64,000 nucleotides of DNA from contig NZ_JABJXS010000009.1 of NCBI RefSeq assembly GCF_013155275.1, positions 62,001 to 126,000 on the forward strand, in the 5' to 3' direction. Below the pieces are notes generated by a model. It was not told where the DNA came from. It did not search any database and worked only from the letters and a program-made list of their open reading frames with translations. Position numbers and translations under genes: made by a program. Origin of the DNA: Brenneria sp. hezel4-2-4. Its GTDB lineage: Bacteria; Pseudomonadota; Gammaproteobacteria; Enterobacterales; Enterobacteriaceae. This document shows, one piece after another, positions 42,420-53,675 of the stretch (the stretch's first letter is position 1; the number at the start of each line of letters is the position of its first letter).

Positions 42420-43757
42420 ATGAATTCCGATGCCGTCCTTATAAATAAAAAGAAAACCTATGTCCGTTACATCATATTGTTAATTATATTTACCGTTACC
42501 GCCATAAACTATGCGGATCGTGCAACATTATCGATAGCCGGTTCGGCCGTAGCGGCGGAATTACAGTTGGATGCGGTGCATATGGGGTATATTTTTTCCG
42601 CATTTGGCTGGTCATACCTGGTGATGCAAATCCCCGGGGGTTGGTTGCTGGATCGCTTTGGTTCAAAAAAAGTTTACGCCTACAGTATCTTTTTCTGGTC
42701 ATTGTTCACTTTCCTGCAAGGATTCGTCGATTGGGTTCCCTTAATCTGGGCCCCCATTACGCTGTTTGCGCTGCGTTTCATGTTAGGTTTTTCTGAAGCG
42801 CCGTCCTTCCCTGCGAATGCCCGCATCACAGCCGCCTGGTTTCCCACCAAAGAACGCGGCACCGCATCAGCTATTTTCAATTCCGCGCAGTATTTCTCTC
42901 TGGCGATTTTCTCTCCCATCCTGGGTTGGTTAACTTACCAATGGGGTTGGGAACACGTCTTTTTGGTCATGGGGGGATTGGGATTCGTTTTAACCATTGT
43001 ATGGGTGAAATTTATCCATAATCCAACCGATCACCCTGGCATCAGCCCGCAGGAATTTGAATATATTTCTAAAGGCGGCGCTGTTGTTGATATGGATCAC
43101 AAGAAAGGCGACAGTAAAAATAGCGATGGCCCTAAATGGGACTATATAAAACAGCTTCTCTCCAATCGTATGATGCTGGGGGTATTTCTCGGACAATACT
43201 TTATTAATAGTATTACCTGGTTCTTCCTGACCTGGTTCCCTATTTATCTGGTGCAGGAAAAGGGAATGTCTATTTTGAAAGTCGGTCTGATCGCCGCCAT
43301 TCCGGCGCTGTGCGGTTTTATCGGCGGGGTATTGGGCGGCGTGGTATCCGATGCGTTGTTAAAACGAGGTTTTTCGTTAACCGCGGCGCGTAAAATTCCC
43401 ATCGTATTAGGTATGTTGCTGGCATCCAGCATTATTCTTTGTAATTACACCGACAGTAATGTGCTGGTTGTGTCATTGATGGCGCTGGCTTTCTTTGGTA
43501 AAGGATTCGGCGCGTTAGGCTGGCCGGTGATTTCCGATACCGCGCCTAAAGAAATTGTCGGCCTGTGCGGCGGCGTATTTAATGTGTTTGGCAATGTAGC
43601 ATCTATTGTTACGCCACTGGTTATTGGTTATTTAGTCAAAGAATTACACTCTTTTAACAGTGCTCTGCTTTTTGTCGGTATCTCCGCAATAATGGCAATG
43701 CTGTGCTATTTGCTGGTTGTGGGTGAAATCAAACGTATGGAATTAAAGAAAAGCTGA
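42420..43757 (+). CDS. garP: Galactarate/glucarate MFS transporter
   Basis: 445 aa from ATG 42420; a GTG two codons earlier lies inside the ribosome site. Twelve membrane segments, anion:cation symporter branch of the major facilitator superfamily. Signatures: [67 protein letters not shown] and [26 protein letters not shown]. Imports galactarate or glucarate by proton symport. First gene of garP-L-R-K. The close relative gudP cannot be excluded by sequence alone; context favours garP. Confidence 0.92.
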   Translation: MNSDAVLINKKKTYVRYIILLIIFTVTAINYADRATLSIAGSAVAAELQLDAVHMGYIFSAFGWSYLVMQIPGGWLLDRFGSKKVYAYSIFFWSLFTFLQGFVDWVPLIWAPITLFALRFMLGFSEAPSFPANARITAAWFPTKERGTASAIFNSAQYFSLAIFSPILGWLTYQWGWEHVFLVMGGLGFVLTIVWVKFIHNPTDHPGISPQEFEYISKGGAVVDMDHKKGDSKNSDGPKWDYIKQLLSNRMMLGVFLGQYFINSITWFFLTWFPIYLVQEKGMSILKVGLIAAIPALCGFIGGVLGGVVSDALLKRGFSLTAARKIPIVLGMLLASSIILCNYTDSNVLVVSLMALAFFGKGFGALGWPVISDTAPKEIVGLCGGVFNVFGNVASIVTPLVIGYLVKELHSFNSALLFVGISAIMAMLCYLLVVGEIKRMELKKS

Positions 43758-43819
43758 TAACTGATGATTGTTTCCGTCATTTATTGGCTGTCGCAATACG
43801 AATTAAACAGAAGGTTATT

Positions 43820-44590
43820 ATGAGTAATACGCTATTACCTAACCGTTTTCGTCAGGATTTACGTCAGGGGAAAACCGTGATTGGTTGCTGGTGCGCGCTG
43901 GGCAACCCGATTTCAACCGAAGTGCTGGGGCTGGCCGGATTTGACTGGCTGGTTCTGGATGGCGAACACGCGCCCAACGATATCACCACGTTTATTCCGC
44001 AGTTGATGGCATTGAAAGGCAGCAACAGCGCGCCGGTTGTCCGTCCGCCATGCAATGAGCCGGTGATCATCAAACGTTTGCTGGATATCGGTTTCAATAA
44101 TTTCCTGATCCCGTTTGTGGAAACGGAAGAAGAGGCGGTCAGGGCCGTCGCGTCTACGCGTTATCCGCCCGCCGGTATCCGCGGCGTCTCTGTTGCCCAT
44201 CGCAGTAATAGGTATGGAACAGAGCCTAATTACTTCGCCACCATTAACGACAACATTACCGTCATGGTGCAGATAGAGAGCCAGCAAGGGGTCGACAATC
44301 TGGATGCCATCGCGGTGGTTGACGGGGTGGACGGTATTTTCGTCGGGCCAGGCGATCTCTCCGCCGCGCTGGGGTATTTGGGGCAACCCAACCACCCGGA
44401 GGTTCAGCGCGTCATTCGTCATATCTTCGACCGTGCCGCCGCACACGGCAAACCCAGCGGTATCCTGGCGCCGGCTGAGGCCGATGCCCGGCGATACATG
44501 GAGTGGGGGGCGACTTTCGTTGCCGTCGGCAGCGATTTGGGTGTTTTCCGCGGCGCCACGCAGGCGTTGTGCGACAAGTTTAAACCGTGA
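43820..44590 (+). CDS. garL: 2-dehydro-3-deoxyglucarate (5-keto-4-deoxy-glucarate) aldolase
   Basis: 256 aa from ATG 43820 ([18 protein letters not shown]), equal to E. coli GarL; AGAAGG lies upstream. HpcH/HpaI aldolase fold with [45 protein letters not shown] (metal-binding Glu), and [17 protein letters not shown]. Cleaves the garD product to pyruvate and tartronate semialdehyde. Class II, Mg-dependent. 62 bp after garP. Confidence 0.95.
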   Translation: MSNTLLPNRFRQDLRQGKTVIGCWCALGNPISTEVLGLAGFDWLVLDGEHAPNDITTFIPQLMALKGSNSAPVVRPPCNEPVIIKRLLDIGFNNFLIPFVETEEEAVRAVASTRYPPAGIRGVSVAHRSNRYGTEPNYFATINDNITVMVQIESQQGVDNLDAIAVVDGVDGIFVGPGDLSAALGYLGQPNHPEVQRVIRHIFDRAAAHGKPSGILAPAEADARRYMEWGATFVAVGSDLGVFRGATQALCDKFKP

Positions 44591-44641
44591 TCCCACGGTT
44601 AATCGCGAGTGTTAATTACATCAGACAATGAGGTTACAACG

Positions 44642-45526
44642 ATGAAAATTGGTTTTATTGGACTCGGCATCATGGGAAAACCGATGAGTAAAAATCTGCT
44701 GAAAGCGGGTTACTCATTAGTCGTGATGGACAGAAATCTGGAAGCGGTGGCCGAAGTGGTTGCTGCCGGCGCGACGGCGGCGGAAACGCCGAAATCAGTG
44801 GCGGCGCAATGCGACATCATTATTACCATGTTGCCCAACTCTCCGCATGTAAAAGAGGTGGTGCTGGGCGAAAACGGCGTTATTGAAGGCGCGCGCGCCG
44901 GCAGCATCGTGGTGGATATGAGTTCGATCGCGCCGCTGGCCAGCCGCGAAATTGCGGCGGCGTTGGCGGAAAAAGAGATCGCCATGCTGGATGCCCCGGT
45001 CAGCGGCGGCGAGCCGAAAGCGATCGATGGCACGCTGTCGGTTATGGTCGGCGGCGACAAATCGCTGTTCGATCGCTGTTTTGAGATCCTCAAGGCGATG
45101 GCCGGTTCTGTCGTGCATACCGGTGATATCGGCGCCGGTAACGTCACTAAGCTGGCGAACCAGGTGATTGTGGCGCTGAACATCGCGGCGATGTCGGAAG
45201 CACTGGTATTGGCGACGAAAGCCGGCGTTAATCCTGATTTAGTGTTTCAGGCGATTCGCGGCGGCCTGGCGGGAAGCACCGTGCTGGAAGCCAAAGCGCC
45301 GATGGTTCTGGATCGCAACTTTAAACCGGGTTTCCGCATTGATTTGCATATTAAAGATTTGGCGAACGCACTGGATACGTCGCACGGCGTGGGCGCGCAG
45401 TTGCCGCTGACCGCCGCGGTGATGGAAATGATGCAGGCGCTGAAAGCGGACGATCTGGGATCGGCCGATCACAGCGCATTGGCCTGCTATTACGAGAAAC
45501 TGGCTAAGATTGAAGTTACGCGATAA
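44642..45526 (+). CDS. garR: Tartronate semialdehyde reductase
   Basis: 294 aa from ATG 44642. Beta-hydroxyacid dehydrogenase family: NAD(P) site MKIGFIGLGIMGKPMSKNLLKAGY, substrate-binding DAPVSGGEPKAIDGTLSVMVGG, and the catalytic Lys in GAGNVTKLANQVIVALNIAA. Reduces tartronate semialdehyde from GarL to D-glycerate. GAGGTTACAACG precedes the ATG; 51 bp after garL. Confidence 0.95.
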   Translation: MKIGFIGLGIMGKPMSKNLLKAGYSLVVMDRNLEAVAEVVAAGATAAETPKSVAAQCDIIITMLPNSPHVKEVVLGENGVIEGARAGSIVVDMSSIAPLASREIAAALAEKEIAMLDAPVSGGEPKAIDGTLSVMVGGDKSLFDRCFEILKAMAGSVVHTGDIGAGNVTKLANQVIVALNIAAMSEALVLATKAGVNPDLVFQAIRGGLAGSTVLEAKAPMVLDRNFKPGFRIDLHIKDLANALDTSHGVGAQLPLTAAVMEMMQALKADDLGSADHSALACYYEKLAKIEVTR

Positions 45527-45549
45527 GGCCTATGTGAGCGTTGTCGGAT

Positions 45550-45571
45550 CGGCATACGCGGTTGTATGCCG
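45550..45571 (+). terminator. Hairpin in the garR-garK gap
   Basis: CGGCATAC-6 nt-GTATGCCG, perfect 8-bp stem with no T-run. It may protect or attenuate the transcript rather than terminate it. The rest of the 136-bp gap includes two near-identical 17-bp units (ATGAAATCGGA-CG-TT) before garK. Confidence 0.5.
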
Positions 45572-45662
45572 GTCTGGATATCGGGGTAATCATGCTGATA
45601 AACGCCGATTCAACTGCGCGGATTATTGATGAAATCGGAACGTTTATGAAATCGGATCGCTT

Positions 45663-46805
45663 ATGAAAATAGTTATCGCACCGGATTCTTATAAAGAAAG
45701 CCTATCTGCACAAGAAGTTGCTGCGCAAATTGAAGCAGGGTTTCGTGAGATCTTTCCTGATGCCTGCTATGTCAAATTGCCGGTTGCGGATGGCGGCGAA
45801 GGCACCGTTGAAGCCATGGTGGCGGCAACGCACGGAGAGATTGTCAAGGTTAAGGTTACCGATCCGTTAGGCGATAGTGTCGAGGCATTTTTTGGTCTGT
45901 CTGGCGATGAAAAAACGGCGTTCATCGAGATGGCCGCCGCCAGTGGATTAGAACGGGTTCCCGCGCAACAGCGTAACCCGCTACTGACCACCAGCTATGG
46001 TACGGGCGAGTTGATTCGCTGCGCGTTGGATCATGGCGTGAAACATTGCATCATCGGCATTGGCGGCAGCGCGACCAATGACGGCGGCGCGGGCATGGTT
46101 CAGGCGCTGGGGGCGAAGCTGCTTGACGCATCCGGCGAACAGATCGGGTATGGCGGCGGACAGCTCGACAAGCTGGCGAGTATTGATATCGGCGAGTTGG
46201 ATCCGCGTATTAAAGACTGTCGCTTTGAAGTGGCCTGCGACGTCACCAATCCACTGACCGGCAAACAGGGCGCGTCCGCGGTTTTTGGCCCGCAAAAAGG
46301 GGCGACAGACGCGATGATCGAACAGTTGGACAATGCGCTGAAGCATTACGCCGCTGTCATCCGTAACGATTTGGATATGGATGTCGAGCATGTTCCCGGC
46401 GCAGGCGCCGCCGGCGGAATGGGCGCCGCGCTACAGGCTTTTTGCGGCGCTGAATTGCGGCAGGGGATTGAGATCGTCACCGAAGCGCTGGGGCTGGATG
46501 AACTGGTTCGGGATGCGTCTCTGGTGATTACCGGCGAAGGCCGTATTGATAGCCAGACGATCCATGGCAAGGTGCCGATTGGCGTTGCCCGGGTAGCCAA
46601 ACGCCACCATAAACCGGTGATCGGTATCGCCGGCAGCCTGACCGCTGATGTCGGGATTGTGCATGAGCATGGTCTGGATGCCGTGTTCAGCGTCCTTTAC
46701 AACATCTGTTCATTGGAAGAAGCCCTGGATAATGCCGCAGAGAATGTGCGTATGACGGCGCGTAATATTGCGGCGACGATTAAGCTGTCGAAAGATTTAT
46801 CGTAA
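45663..46805 (+). CDS. garK: Glycerate 2-kinase
   Basis: 380 aa, glycerate kinase type 1. Features: MKIVIAPDSYKESLSAQEVAAQIEAGF, PVADGGEGTVEAMVAATHG, IGIGGSATNDGGAGMVQALGAKLLD and GAGAAGGMGAALQAFCGAEL, ending with TGEGRIDSQTIHGKVPIGVA. Phosphorylates D-glycerate to 2-phosphoglycerate, the substrate of enolase (eno is also in this window). Last gene of garPLRK. In E. coli rnpB follows; here barA follows in the opposite orientation. Confidence 0.95.
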   Translation: MKIVIAPDSYKESLSAQEVAAQIEAGFREIFPDACYVKLPVADGGEGTVEAMVAATHGEIVKVKVTDPLGDSVEAFFGLSGDEKTAFIEMAAASGLERVPAQQRNPLLTTSYGTGELIRCALDHGVKHCIIGIGGSATNDGGAGMVQALGAKLLDASGEQIGYGGGQLDKLASIDIGELDPRIKDCRFEVACDVTNPLTGKQGASAVFGPQKGATDAMIEQLDNALKHYAAVIRNDLDMDVEHVPGAGAAGGMGAALQAFCGAELRQGIEIVTEALGLDELVRDASLVITGEGRIDSQTIHGKVPIGVARVAKRHHKPVIGIAGSLTADVGIVHEHGLDAVFSVLYNICSLEEALDNAAENVRMTARNIAATIKLSKDLS

Positions 46806-46864
46806 CGATTTATTCCGCGCCGCGATGCGTGTTCAATGGCGGCGGAATGCGTCTGCTCCGGCGT

Positions 46865-49642
46865 TCATCCTGAGGGGGCGCTTGTTAGCTGCGACCGCGC
46901 CGCCTCGTTGACGTTGTCGATTTCGTCCAGCAGTTCCAGCCACTCCGGTTCCAGCGCCTTGGCATCGACCCCTTGGCGCAGCTGTTGTTCCAGATAACAG
47001 CAGATTTGTTTCAATCGCGGTACGCCGCTGTAGCTGCAACTGCCATGCAGCTTGTGGATCAGCGCGACGATGTCGTCGTTGGGCTGGCCTTTCAGCAGGT
47101 CTGCAACCTGTTGACGTACCTCTGGCAGAAAGTCCAACAGCATCTGCAACAGTTCCCGGGCCAGCTCCGGTTTATTGGCCGCCTGCCGCTGCGCCAGCGT
47201 CCAGTCCAGAGACGGTTGGCTATCGTCGCGTTTATCCGGCGGGGCAATGACGCCTTTGGCGGGAGAATACCGGAACAGCACTTTTTTCAGCATCTGCTCG
47301 TCAATCGGTTTTGCCAGATAATCATCCATACCGGCCTGTAATAGCTGCTCGCGTTCATTGCTCAGGCTATGGGCGGTAACGGCAATAATCGGCGTTTGGG
47401 CATGATGGGGGAGTTGGCGGATTAATTCGCTGGCGCGAATGCCGTCCATCTCCGGCATCTGAATATCCATGAGCACGATATCGATATCGTGCTCTCTGGC
47501 CTGAGCAATGGCGTCCATGCCGTTTTCGCACAGAATGATGTTTTCCACCTGTTCTTCCAGCAGGGTGCCGATCAGTTTCAGATTGGCCGGATTGTCATCC
47601 ACGGCCATCACCCTTAGCGGCAGGCGTGCCGGGGCGGGTGACGGCGGCTGAAGCGCCATGATATTTTCCGGCAGAAACGACAACGGGAAAAGCGAACTGT
47701 TTTGCAGTAGCGGCAACAGACGGGGCGCGGAGATCGGCTTGCTCAGGCAGGCGTGAACGCCGAACATTTTCAGCTGTTCCGCATCCATTTGAGCAAGACT
47801 GGGCAGCGCCAGGATCACGCAGGGCGCGCGCCGACAGACGTCGCGTAATCTGGGCGTATAGTCGAACAAGGTGTTGCGGTAATGCACGGGAATGCCTAAC
47901 AGCAGGATATCGAAAGATCCTTCAGGGAGCTGTTCCAACGTCGGGCTGTAGCTTACGGTAAATAGCGTCTGACTGAGGATATCCAGCGTGGCCTGCGCCG
48001 CCGCCGGATTGGATTCGATATACGCCAGATGCTTGCCGTCCTGCATTCTGTCTGTGTTATTGGCGGGCGCGGCATGGGGGTTCAACGACAGGTTGATATG
48101 CAGCCAGAACGTCGATCCCTTATTTAACTGACTATGGAAGCTGATATCGCCGCCCATTTCTTTGACCAGTCGCTGAGTGATAACCAACCCCAGTCCGGTT
48201 CCGCCATGACGTCGCGAAATACTGGTGTCGGCCTGACGGAATGCCTGAAACAGCTGCGACTGCTGGCGTTCGGCAATGCCGATGCCGGTATCGCGAATCT
48301 GGATTTCCAACTGAACCTGATGGTTTTCCCGGCGGCGTTTTTCCACCCGTATATCAATATTGCCCTGTTCGGTAAACTTAATGGCATTACCCAACAGATT
48401 GGTGATGATTTGCTGAATACGCAGCGGATCGCCGATAAATTGCTCCGGGACGTCATGCTGAATATCGAGCGTGAGCTCCAGCCCTTTTTCATGCGCGGTA
48501 TGGGCCAGCAGCATCACCACTTCGTCCAGCGTGTTATGTAATGAGAAGGGAATGTTTTCCAATACCAGCTTGCCCGCCTCCAGTTTAGAGAAGTCCAGCA
48601 CATCATTAATGATGTTCAGCAGGTTATTGGCGGAGCGCTCTATGGTCAGCAGATAATCGGTCTGGGTCGGATTCAGCGAGGTTTTCAGGGTCTGGCGGGT
48701 AAAGCCTATGACGCCGTTCAGCGGCGTTCTTAACTCGTGCGATATATTAGCCAAAAACTCGGATTTGATCCGCGCGGCTTCCTGCGCCCGTTTTTTGGCA
48801 AGATCCAGTTCGACGTTCTGGATCTCCATTTGTTCCAGCGTTTCCCGCAGATCGTAGGTCGCCTGATCGATATTTTGCTGCATCTCCTCGTGGTAGGCGG
48901 TCAACGACATCGCCATCGAGTTAATGCCGTTTTTCAGCATATTCAGCTCACCCAGCATATAACCTTCAACCCGGCTATCCAGTTGTCCGCGCCGGATTCG
49001 ATCGACCGTTTCGACCATATTGCGAATCGGCGCGGTGACGTCCCGCATCAGACGATAGGCGAACAGAATGGAAACGCCCATACACAGCAGCAACAGTAAG
49101 CCGGCGATAAAAATTTCCTGATATTGCTGGAGTTTGATGGCGTTGGTATCCAACTCAACGGCAAGATAGCCAACCGACGCCATAGCGCCCGGCAGCGGCG
49201 GCGTTAAGTCGTCATCAATAAGCTCGTTGTCAGCCAAAATCGGCATATACAGGATCAGCGAGTTCTCGGTATGGTGCAAAGACAACCTGTTGTTAGCGGT
49301 CGCCTCGCGGGTCAGGTGTTGCAATAACGTGTTCTGACGATTATTGGTCGTCACGGTCAGCTGATTTTTATTATCAAAAACGCTGATGGTTCTGACGATA
49401 TTGGAATGTTGGCGGTGAAGCGTATTGATCAGCGTTTGAATCGTGTCCTGCTGGTGTTTGGCAATGGCGTAAGCGCTATTGATCGCCAGTGGTTCAATAA
49501 TACTGGTCCCTGCGTCAACCAATTGCGCCTGCAATTGGTTATAGCGGTGAATGACAAAAAAGGTACTGATCAGCAGACCGATCATCAACGTCGGCGCCAA
49601 AATCAGTATCAACATGCGCGCACGCAGACTGTGTTTGGTCAT
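46865..49642 (-). CDS. barA: Hybrid sensor histidine kinase BarA
   Basis: 925 aa. Two membrane helices (about 10-30 and 175-198) enclose a periplasmic loop; then HAMP, a coiled coil, HisKA with phosphoacceptor His in [14 protein letters not shown] (about 301-314), HATPase ([25 protein letters not shown]), a degenerate receiver-like stretch, a true receiver ([26 protein letters not shown]), and Hpt ([14 protein letters not shown]). Phosphorylates UvrY/GacA, activating Csr small RNAs, which in plant pathogens control virulence factors. Divergent from rlmD. Confidence 0.96.
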   Translation of the reverse strand: MTKHSLRARMLILILAPTLMIGLLISTFFVIHRYNQLQAQLVDAGTSIIEPLAINSAYAIAKHQQDTIQTLINTLHRQHSNIVRTISVFDNKNQLTVTTNNRQNTLLQHLTREATANNRLSLHHTENSLILYMPILADNELIDDDLTPPLPGAMASVGYLAVELDTNAIKLQQYQEIFIAGLLLLLCMGVSILFAYRLMRDVTAPIRNMVETVDRIRRGQLDSRVEGYMLGELNMLKNGINSMAMSLTAYHEEMQQNIDQATYDLRETLEQMEIQNVELDLAKKRAQEAARIKSEFLANISHELRTPLNGVIGFTRQTLKTSLNPTQTDYLLTIERSANNLLNIINDVLDFSKLEAGKLVLENIPFSLHNTLDEVVMLLAHTAHEKGLELTLDIQHDVPEQFIGDPLRIQQIITNLLGNAIKFTEQGNIDIRVEKRRRENHQVQLEIQIRDTGIGIAERQQSQLFQAFRQADTSISRRHGGTGLGLVITQRLVKEMGGDISFHSQLNKGSTFWLHINLSLNPHAAPANNTDRMQDGKHLAYIESNPAAAQATLDILSQTLFTVSYSPTLEQLPEGSFDILLLGIPVHYRNTLFDYTPRLRDVCRRAPCVILALPSLAQMDAEQLKMFGVHACLSKPISAPRLLPLLQNSSLFPLSFLPENIMALQPPSPAPARLPLRVMAVDDNPANLKLIGTLLEEQVENIILCENGMDAIAQAREHDIDIVLMDIQMPEMDGIRASELIRQLPHHAQTPIIAVTAHSLSNEREQLLQAGMDDYLAKPIDEQMLKKVLFRYSPAKGVIAPPDKRDDSQPSLDWTLAQRQAANKPELARELLQMLLDFLPEVRQQVADLLKGQPNDDIVALIHKLHGSCSYSGVPRLKQICCYLEQQLRQGVDAKALEPEWLELLDEIDNVNEAARSQLTSAPSG

Positions 49643-49704
49643 AAGGGTCCAATGTGGGAGAATTAAGCTTAAAAATTATTGTATTGATAAAACGATCGTA
49701 AATT

Positions 49705-51039
49705 ATGGCGCAATTCTACTCTCCAAACCGGCGCGTGGCGACCCGGCGAATGCTAACCGTGACGGCGGACAGCCTTGACCCTTTCGGTCAGGGCGTGGCG
49801 CGTCATCAGGGCAAGACGATTTTTGTCGGCGGCGTGCTGCCGGGGGAACGAGCCGACGTTCAGTTGACGGAAGAAAAGCGTCAGTTTGCTCATGCTAAAC
49901 TTATACGTTTACTGACGCGCAGCCCGCAGCGGGTTGAACCACGATGTCCGCATTTCAATGTGTGCGGCGGGTGCCAACAACAGCATGCCGATAGCGCGCT
50001 GCAACAGCAGAGTAAGGCATCGGCGCTGGTACGCCTGATGGCGCGGGAAACCGGGGCGGCGTCATCGCCTGTCGCGCCGATTGCCGGGCCGTCTTATGCC
50101 TACCGGCGGCGGGCGCGGCTTGCGTTATACTATCAGGCGAAACAGCAACGCCTGTTGATGGGGTATCGTCAGGCGGGTTCGCACGATCTGGTCGATGTCC
50201 GGGCCTGTCCGATATTGCGGCCGGAACTGGAAAAACTGCTGACGCCGTTGCGTGACTGCCTGAGCCGCTTGCAGGCGGTAAAACGATTAGGGCATGTGGA
50301 ACTGGTGCAGGCGGATAACGGCCCGCTGCTGGTCCTGCGCCATCTGGATCCGTTGAGTCAGAGCGACTGTCAGGCGTTAGGTGATTTTGCGCAGCGACAG
50401 GGAGTGTCGGTTTATCTGGCGCCCGAGGCGGGAGCCCTGACCTGCCTGTCCGGCGAAGAGCCGGTATACCATGTTGCCGGGCTAACGTTGGCATTCAGTC
50501 CGCGGGATTTTATTCAGGTCAATGATGCGGTTAATCAGCAAATGGTCAGCCAGGCGCTGATCTGGCTGGATGTTCAGCCACAGGACCGAATCCTGGATCT
50601 GTTCTGCGGGATGGGCAATTTTACCCTCCCGCTGGCACAGCGCGCGGCGAGCGTGGTTGGCGTCGAAGGTGTGATGGCGTTGGTGGAAAAAGGGCGAGAG
50701 AACGCCCGGCGCAATTCACTCGCCAATGTCACATTTTTTCACCAAAATCTTGAAGATGATGTCGCCGCGCAGCCGTGGGCCGCCCAAGGTTTTGATAAGA
50801 TATTGTTGGATCCGGCACGCGCTGGCGCCGCAGGGGTGATGACGCAGATTGTCAAACTGGCCCCGCAGCGGGTGGTTTATGTTTCCTGTAACCCCGCCAC
50901 GCTGGCGCGCGACAGTAAAATCCTGCTCGCCGCCGGTTATCGGCTGGCGAATGTTACTATGCTGGATATGTTTCCACATACCGGCCATCTGGAGTCGATG
51001 GCGCTGTTTTTGCGCGATTCCGATGGGGCGGTAAGGTAG
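49705..51039 (+). CDS. rlmD: 23S rRNA (uracil-1939-C5)-methyltransferase
   Basis: 444 aa. N-terminal TRAM domain ([35 protein letters not shown]), the [4Fe-4S] cysteines in [17 protein letters not shown] with a further Cys in [10 protein letters not shown], the SAM site [16 protein letters not shown], and the catalytic Cys in [14 protein letters not shown]. Methylates U1939 of 23S rRNA. The relA start lies nine bases downstream, as in E. coli (rumA-relA). Confidence 0.95.
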   Translation: MAQFYSPNRRVATRRMLTVTADSLDPFGQGVARHQGKTIFVGGVLPGERADVQLTEEKRQFAHAKLIRLLTRSPQRVEPRCPHFNVCGGCQQQHADSALQQQSKASALVRLMARETGAASSPVAPIAGPSYAYRRRARLALYYQAKQQRLLMGYRQAGSHDLVDVRACPILRPELEKLLTPLRDCLSRLQAVKRLGHVELVQADNGPLLVLRHLDPLSQSDCQALGDFAQRQGVSVYLAPEAGALTCLSGEEPVYHVAGLTLAFSPRDFIQVNDAVNQQMVSQALIWLDVQPQDRILDLFCGMGNFTLPLAQRAASVVGVEGVMALVEKGRENARRNSLANVTFFHQNLEDDVAAQPWAAQGFDKILLDPARAGAAGVMTQIVKLAPQRVVYVSCNPATLARDSKILLAAGYRLANVTMLDMFPHTGHLESMALFLRDSDGAVR

Positions 51040-51048
51040 GGAGAAATT

Positions 51049-53280
51049 ATGGTTGCGGTAAGAAGTGCGCATTTGAATACGGCTGGCGAGTTTGTACCCG
51101 ATGCGTGGATTGCTTCGCTTGGCATAACCAGTCAGCAGTCATGTGAACGTTTAGCCGAAACCTGGCGTTACTGTGAACGGCAGACCCAAGATCATCCTGA
51201 CGCCATGTTGCTGTTGTGGCGCGGTATCGAAATGGTGGAAATCCTGTCCACGCTGAGCATGGACAACGACAGCATGCGCGCGGCGCTGCTGTTTCCATTA
51301 GCCAATGCCGATGTGGTGGATGAAACCACATTGGCGGAAACCTTCGGCAAAAGCATCGCTGAACTGGTGCACGGCGTGCGCGACATGGATGCGATTCGTC
51401 AGCTAAAGGCCACGCAGAATGATTCCGTCGCCTCTGAGCAGGTCGATAACATCCGTCGTATGCTGCTGGCCATGGTGGAAGATTTCCGCTGCGTGGTTAT
51501 CAAGCTGGCGGAGCGCATCGCTCATCTGCGGGAAGTGAAAGACGCCCCGGAAGAAGAGCGGGTGCTGGCGGCGAAAGAATGTACCAATATTTATGCGCCG
51601 TTAGCCAATCGGCTGGGTATCGGGCAGCTCAAATGGGAACTGGAAGACTTTTGCTTCCGCTACCTGCACCCTGAAGAGTACAAGCGTATTGCAACGCTGC
51701 TGCATGAGCGCCGTATCGATCGCGAACAGTATATCGATGACTTTGTCAAAACGCTGCGCGTCGCAATGAAAGAAGAGGGTGTGCAGGCGGAAATTTACGG
51801 CCGTCCTAAGCATATCTACAGTATCTGGCGCAAGATGCAGAAAAAATCGCTGTCGTTCGATGAACTGTTTGACGTGCGCGCGGTGCGGATTGTGGTGGAG
51901 CGTTTGCAGGATTGCTACGGCGCGCTGGGTATCGTGCATACCCATTATCGTCATCTGCCGGACGAGTTCGATGACTATGTCGCCAATCCGAAACCGAACG
52001 GCTACCAGTCCATTCATACGGTAGTGCTGGGGCCAAGAGGCAAAACGCTTGAAATTCAGATCCGTACCCGGCAGATGCATGAAGATGCCGAACTGGGCGT
52101 GGCGGCGCACTGGAAATATAAAGAAGGCACGGTCGCCGGCGGCCGTACCGGCTATGAGGGGCGGATTGCCTGGCTGCGTAAGCTGATCGCCTGGCAGGAA
52201 GAAATGGCGGATTCGGACGATGTGCTGGATGAAGTTCGCAGCCAGGTATTTGACGATCGCGTGTACGTGTTTACGCCGAAAGGGGATGTGATCGATCTGC
52301 CCGCTGGCTCGACGCCGCTGGATTTCGCCTACCACATTCACAGCGATATCGGTCACCGTTGCATCGGCGCGAAAATCGGCGGGCGGATTGTCCCGTTCAC
52401 CTATCAGTTGCAGATGGGCGATCAGATCGAAGTGATCACCCAGAAGCAGCCCAACCCGAGCCGTGACTGGCTGAACCCTAACCTGGGTTACATCACCACC
52501 AGCCGCGGGCGTTCAAAAATTCACAACTGGTTCCGTAAGCAGGATCGCGACAAGAACATTCTGGCCGGCCGTCAGATTCTGGACGATGAGCTGGAGCATT
52601 TGGGGATCGGCCTGAAAGCCGCCGAGAAACTGTTGCTGCCGCGTTATAACGTGAATTCGCTGGATGAGTTGCTGGCGGCGATCGGCGGCGGGGATATTCG
52701 CCTCAATCAGATGGTGAATTTCCTGCAATCGCAGCTTAAGCAGCCCAGCGCCGAAGAGCAGGATCGCGAAGCGTTGCGTCAACTGACGCAGAAATCCCAG
52801 CCGCCGGCTACGCGTAGCAAAGATAACGGCCGGGTTGTGGTTGAAGGCGTCGGCAACCTGATGCATCACATCGCCCGTTGCTGCCAACCGATCCCGGGGG
52901 ATGAAATCACCGGATTTATTACCCGCGGCCGCGGAATATCCATTCACCGGGCTGACTGCGAGCAACTGGACGATCTGCGCAGTAATGCGCCGGAGCGTAT
53001 CGTCGAGGCCGTGTGGGGAGAAAGCTACTCCAGCGGCTATTCGCTGGTGGTGAGGGTCATCGCTAACGATCGTAGTGGGTTACTGCGGGATATCACCACC
53101 ATTTTGGCGAATGAAAAAGTCAACGTGCTGGGCGTCTCCAGCCGCAGCGACACCAAACAGCAACTGGCCACCATCGATATGGAAATGGAGATCTACAACT
53201 TGCAGGTGCTGGGCCGGGTGTTAGCCAAGCTCAATCAACTGCCGGATGTGATTGATGCCCGCCGCCAGCAGGGGGGATGA
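51049..53280 (+). CDS. relA: (p)ppGpp synthetase RelA
   Basis: 743 aa. An N-terminal pseudo-HD domain lacks the hydrolase HD pair (FPLANADVVDETTLAE), as expected for RelA rather than SpoT. The synthetase domain contains YGRPKHIYSIWRKMQKK and VANPKPNGYQSIHTVVLGP. TGS (VYVFTPKGDVIDLPAGSTPLDFAYHIHS), helical, zinc-finger (CCQPIPGD...HRADC) and ACT domains follow. Ribosome-bound enzyme making (p)ppGpp on amino-acid starvation. Confidence 0.96.
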   Translation: MVAVRSAHLNTAGEFVPDAWIASLGITSQQSCERLAETWRYCERQTQDHPDAMLLLWRGIEMVEILSTLSMDNDSMRAALLFPLANADVVDETTLAETFGKSIAELVHGVRDMDAIRQLKATQNDSVASEQVDNIRRMLLAMVEDFRCVVIKLAERIAHLREVKDAPEEERVLAAKECTNIYAPLANRLGIGQLKWELEDFCFRYLHPEEYKRIATLLHERRIDREQYIDDFVKTLRVAMKEEGVQAEIYGRPKHIYSIWRKMQKKSLSFDELFDVRAVRIVVERLQDCYGALGIVHTHYRHLPDEFDDYVANPKPNGYQSIHTVVLGPRGKTLEIQIRTRQMHEDAELGVAAHWKYKEGTVAGGRTGYEGRIAWLRKLIAWQEEMADSDDVLDEVRSQVFDDRVYVFTPKGDVIDLPAGSTPLDFAYHIHSDIGHRCIGAKIGGRIVPFTYQLQMGDQIEVITQKQPNPSRDWLNPNLGYITTSRGRSKIHNWFRKQDRDKNILAGRQILDDELEHLGIGLKAAEKLLLPRYNVNSLDELLAAIGGGDIRLNQMVNFLQSQLKQPSAEEQDREALRQLTQKSQPPATRSKDNGRVVVEGVGNLMHHIARCCQPIPGDEITGFITRGRGISIHRADCEQLDDLRSNAPERIVEAVWGESYSSGYSLVVRVIANDRSGLLRDITTILANEKVNVLGVSSRSDTKQQLATIDMEMEIYNLQVLGRVLAKLNQLPDVIDARRQQGG

Positions 53281-53675
53281 CTAGAGTCTTCGGCTTTTCA
53301 AACCGTAGGTTATAAAATCTTGTTTATGTTGTTGCGGTGGAAGGTTTCGTGCGTGTTGAGTGACGTCGTTTTTTGTGGCGCCACCACCACGCCCGACTGA
53401 GGGATGCTCAATTGCCGCATCCCTCAGAACCCAGGCTTTGGGCGGGAATTGTGCCGCTGCGCGGTTCCTTCGGCGCCCATGTCCGCTTATCGAGCCGCCA
53501 GTGACGCGTTCCCGACGCGGCACTGGCTTTCGCCGCGTCCATGCGGCTCACTCGGCGGTCATGTTCACCTCAGCACAATTTTTTACGCCCGGAAGAACAA
53601 AACGGTGAAATATTCTGGTTCCATTGCCGTTGTTATTAACTTAGTTCGGGCATAGCCCTCATTATCAGGAATACT
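53281..53675. other. Gene-free, hairpin-rich region between relA and mazG
   Basis: 395 bp with no supported gene. CTGAGGGATGC/GCATCCCTCAG (53397-53427, loop 9), GCCAGTG/CACTGGC with inner CGCG (53497-53527), and AATTGTGC (53446 region) inverted at GCACAATT (53573 region). Could be a degenerate repeat element, relA terminator area, or a structured RNA. Confidence 0.5.

Noticed and set aside
46806-46864. rnpB after garK
   Set aside because: In E. coli rnpB follows garPLRK, but only 59 bp separate garK and barA here, too short for RNase P RNA.
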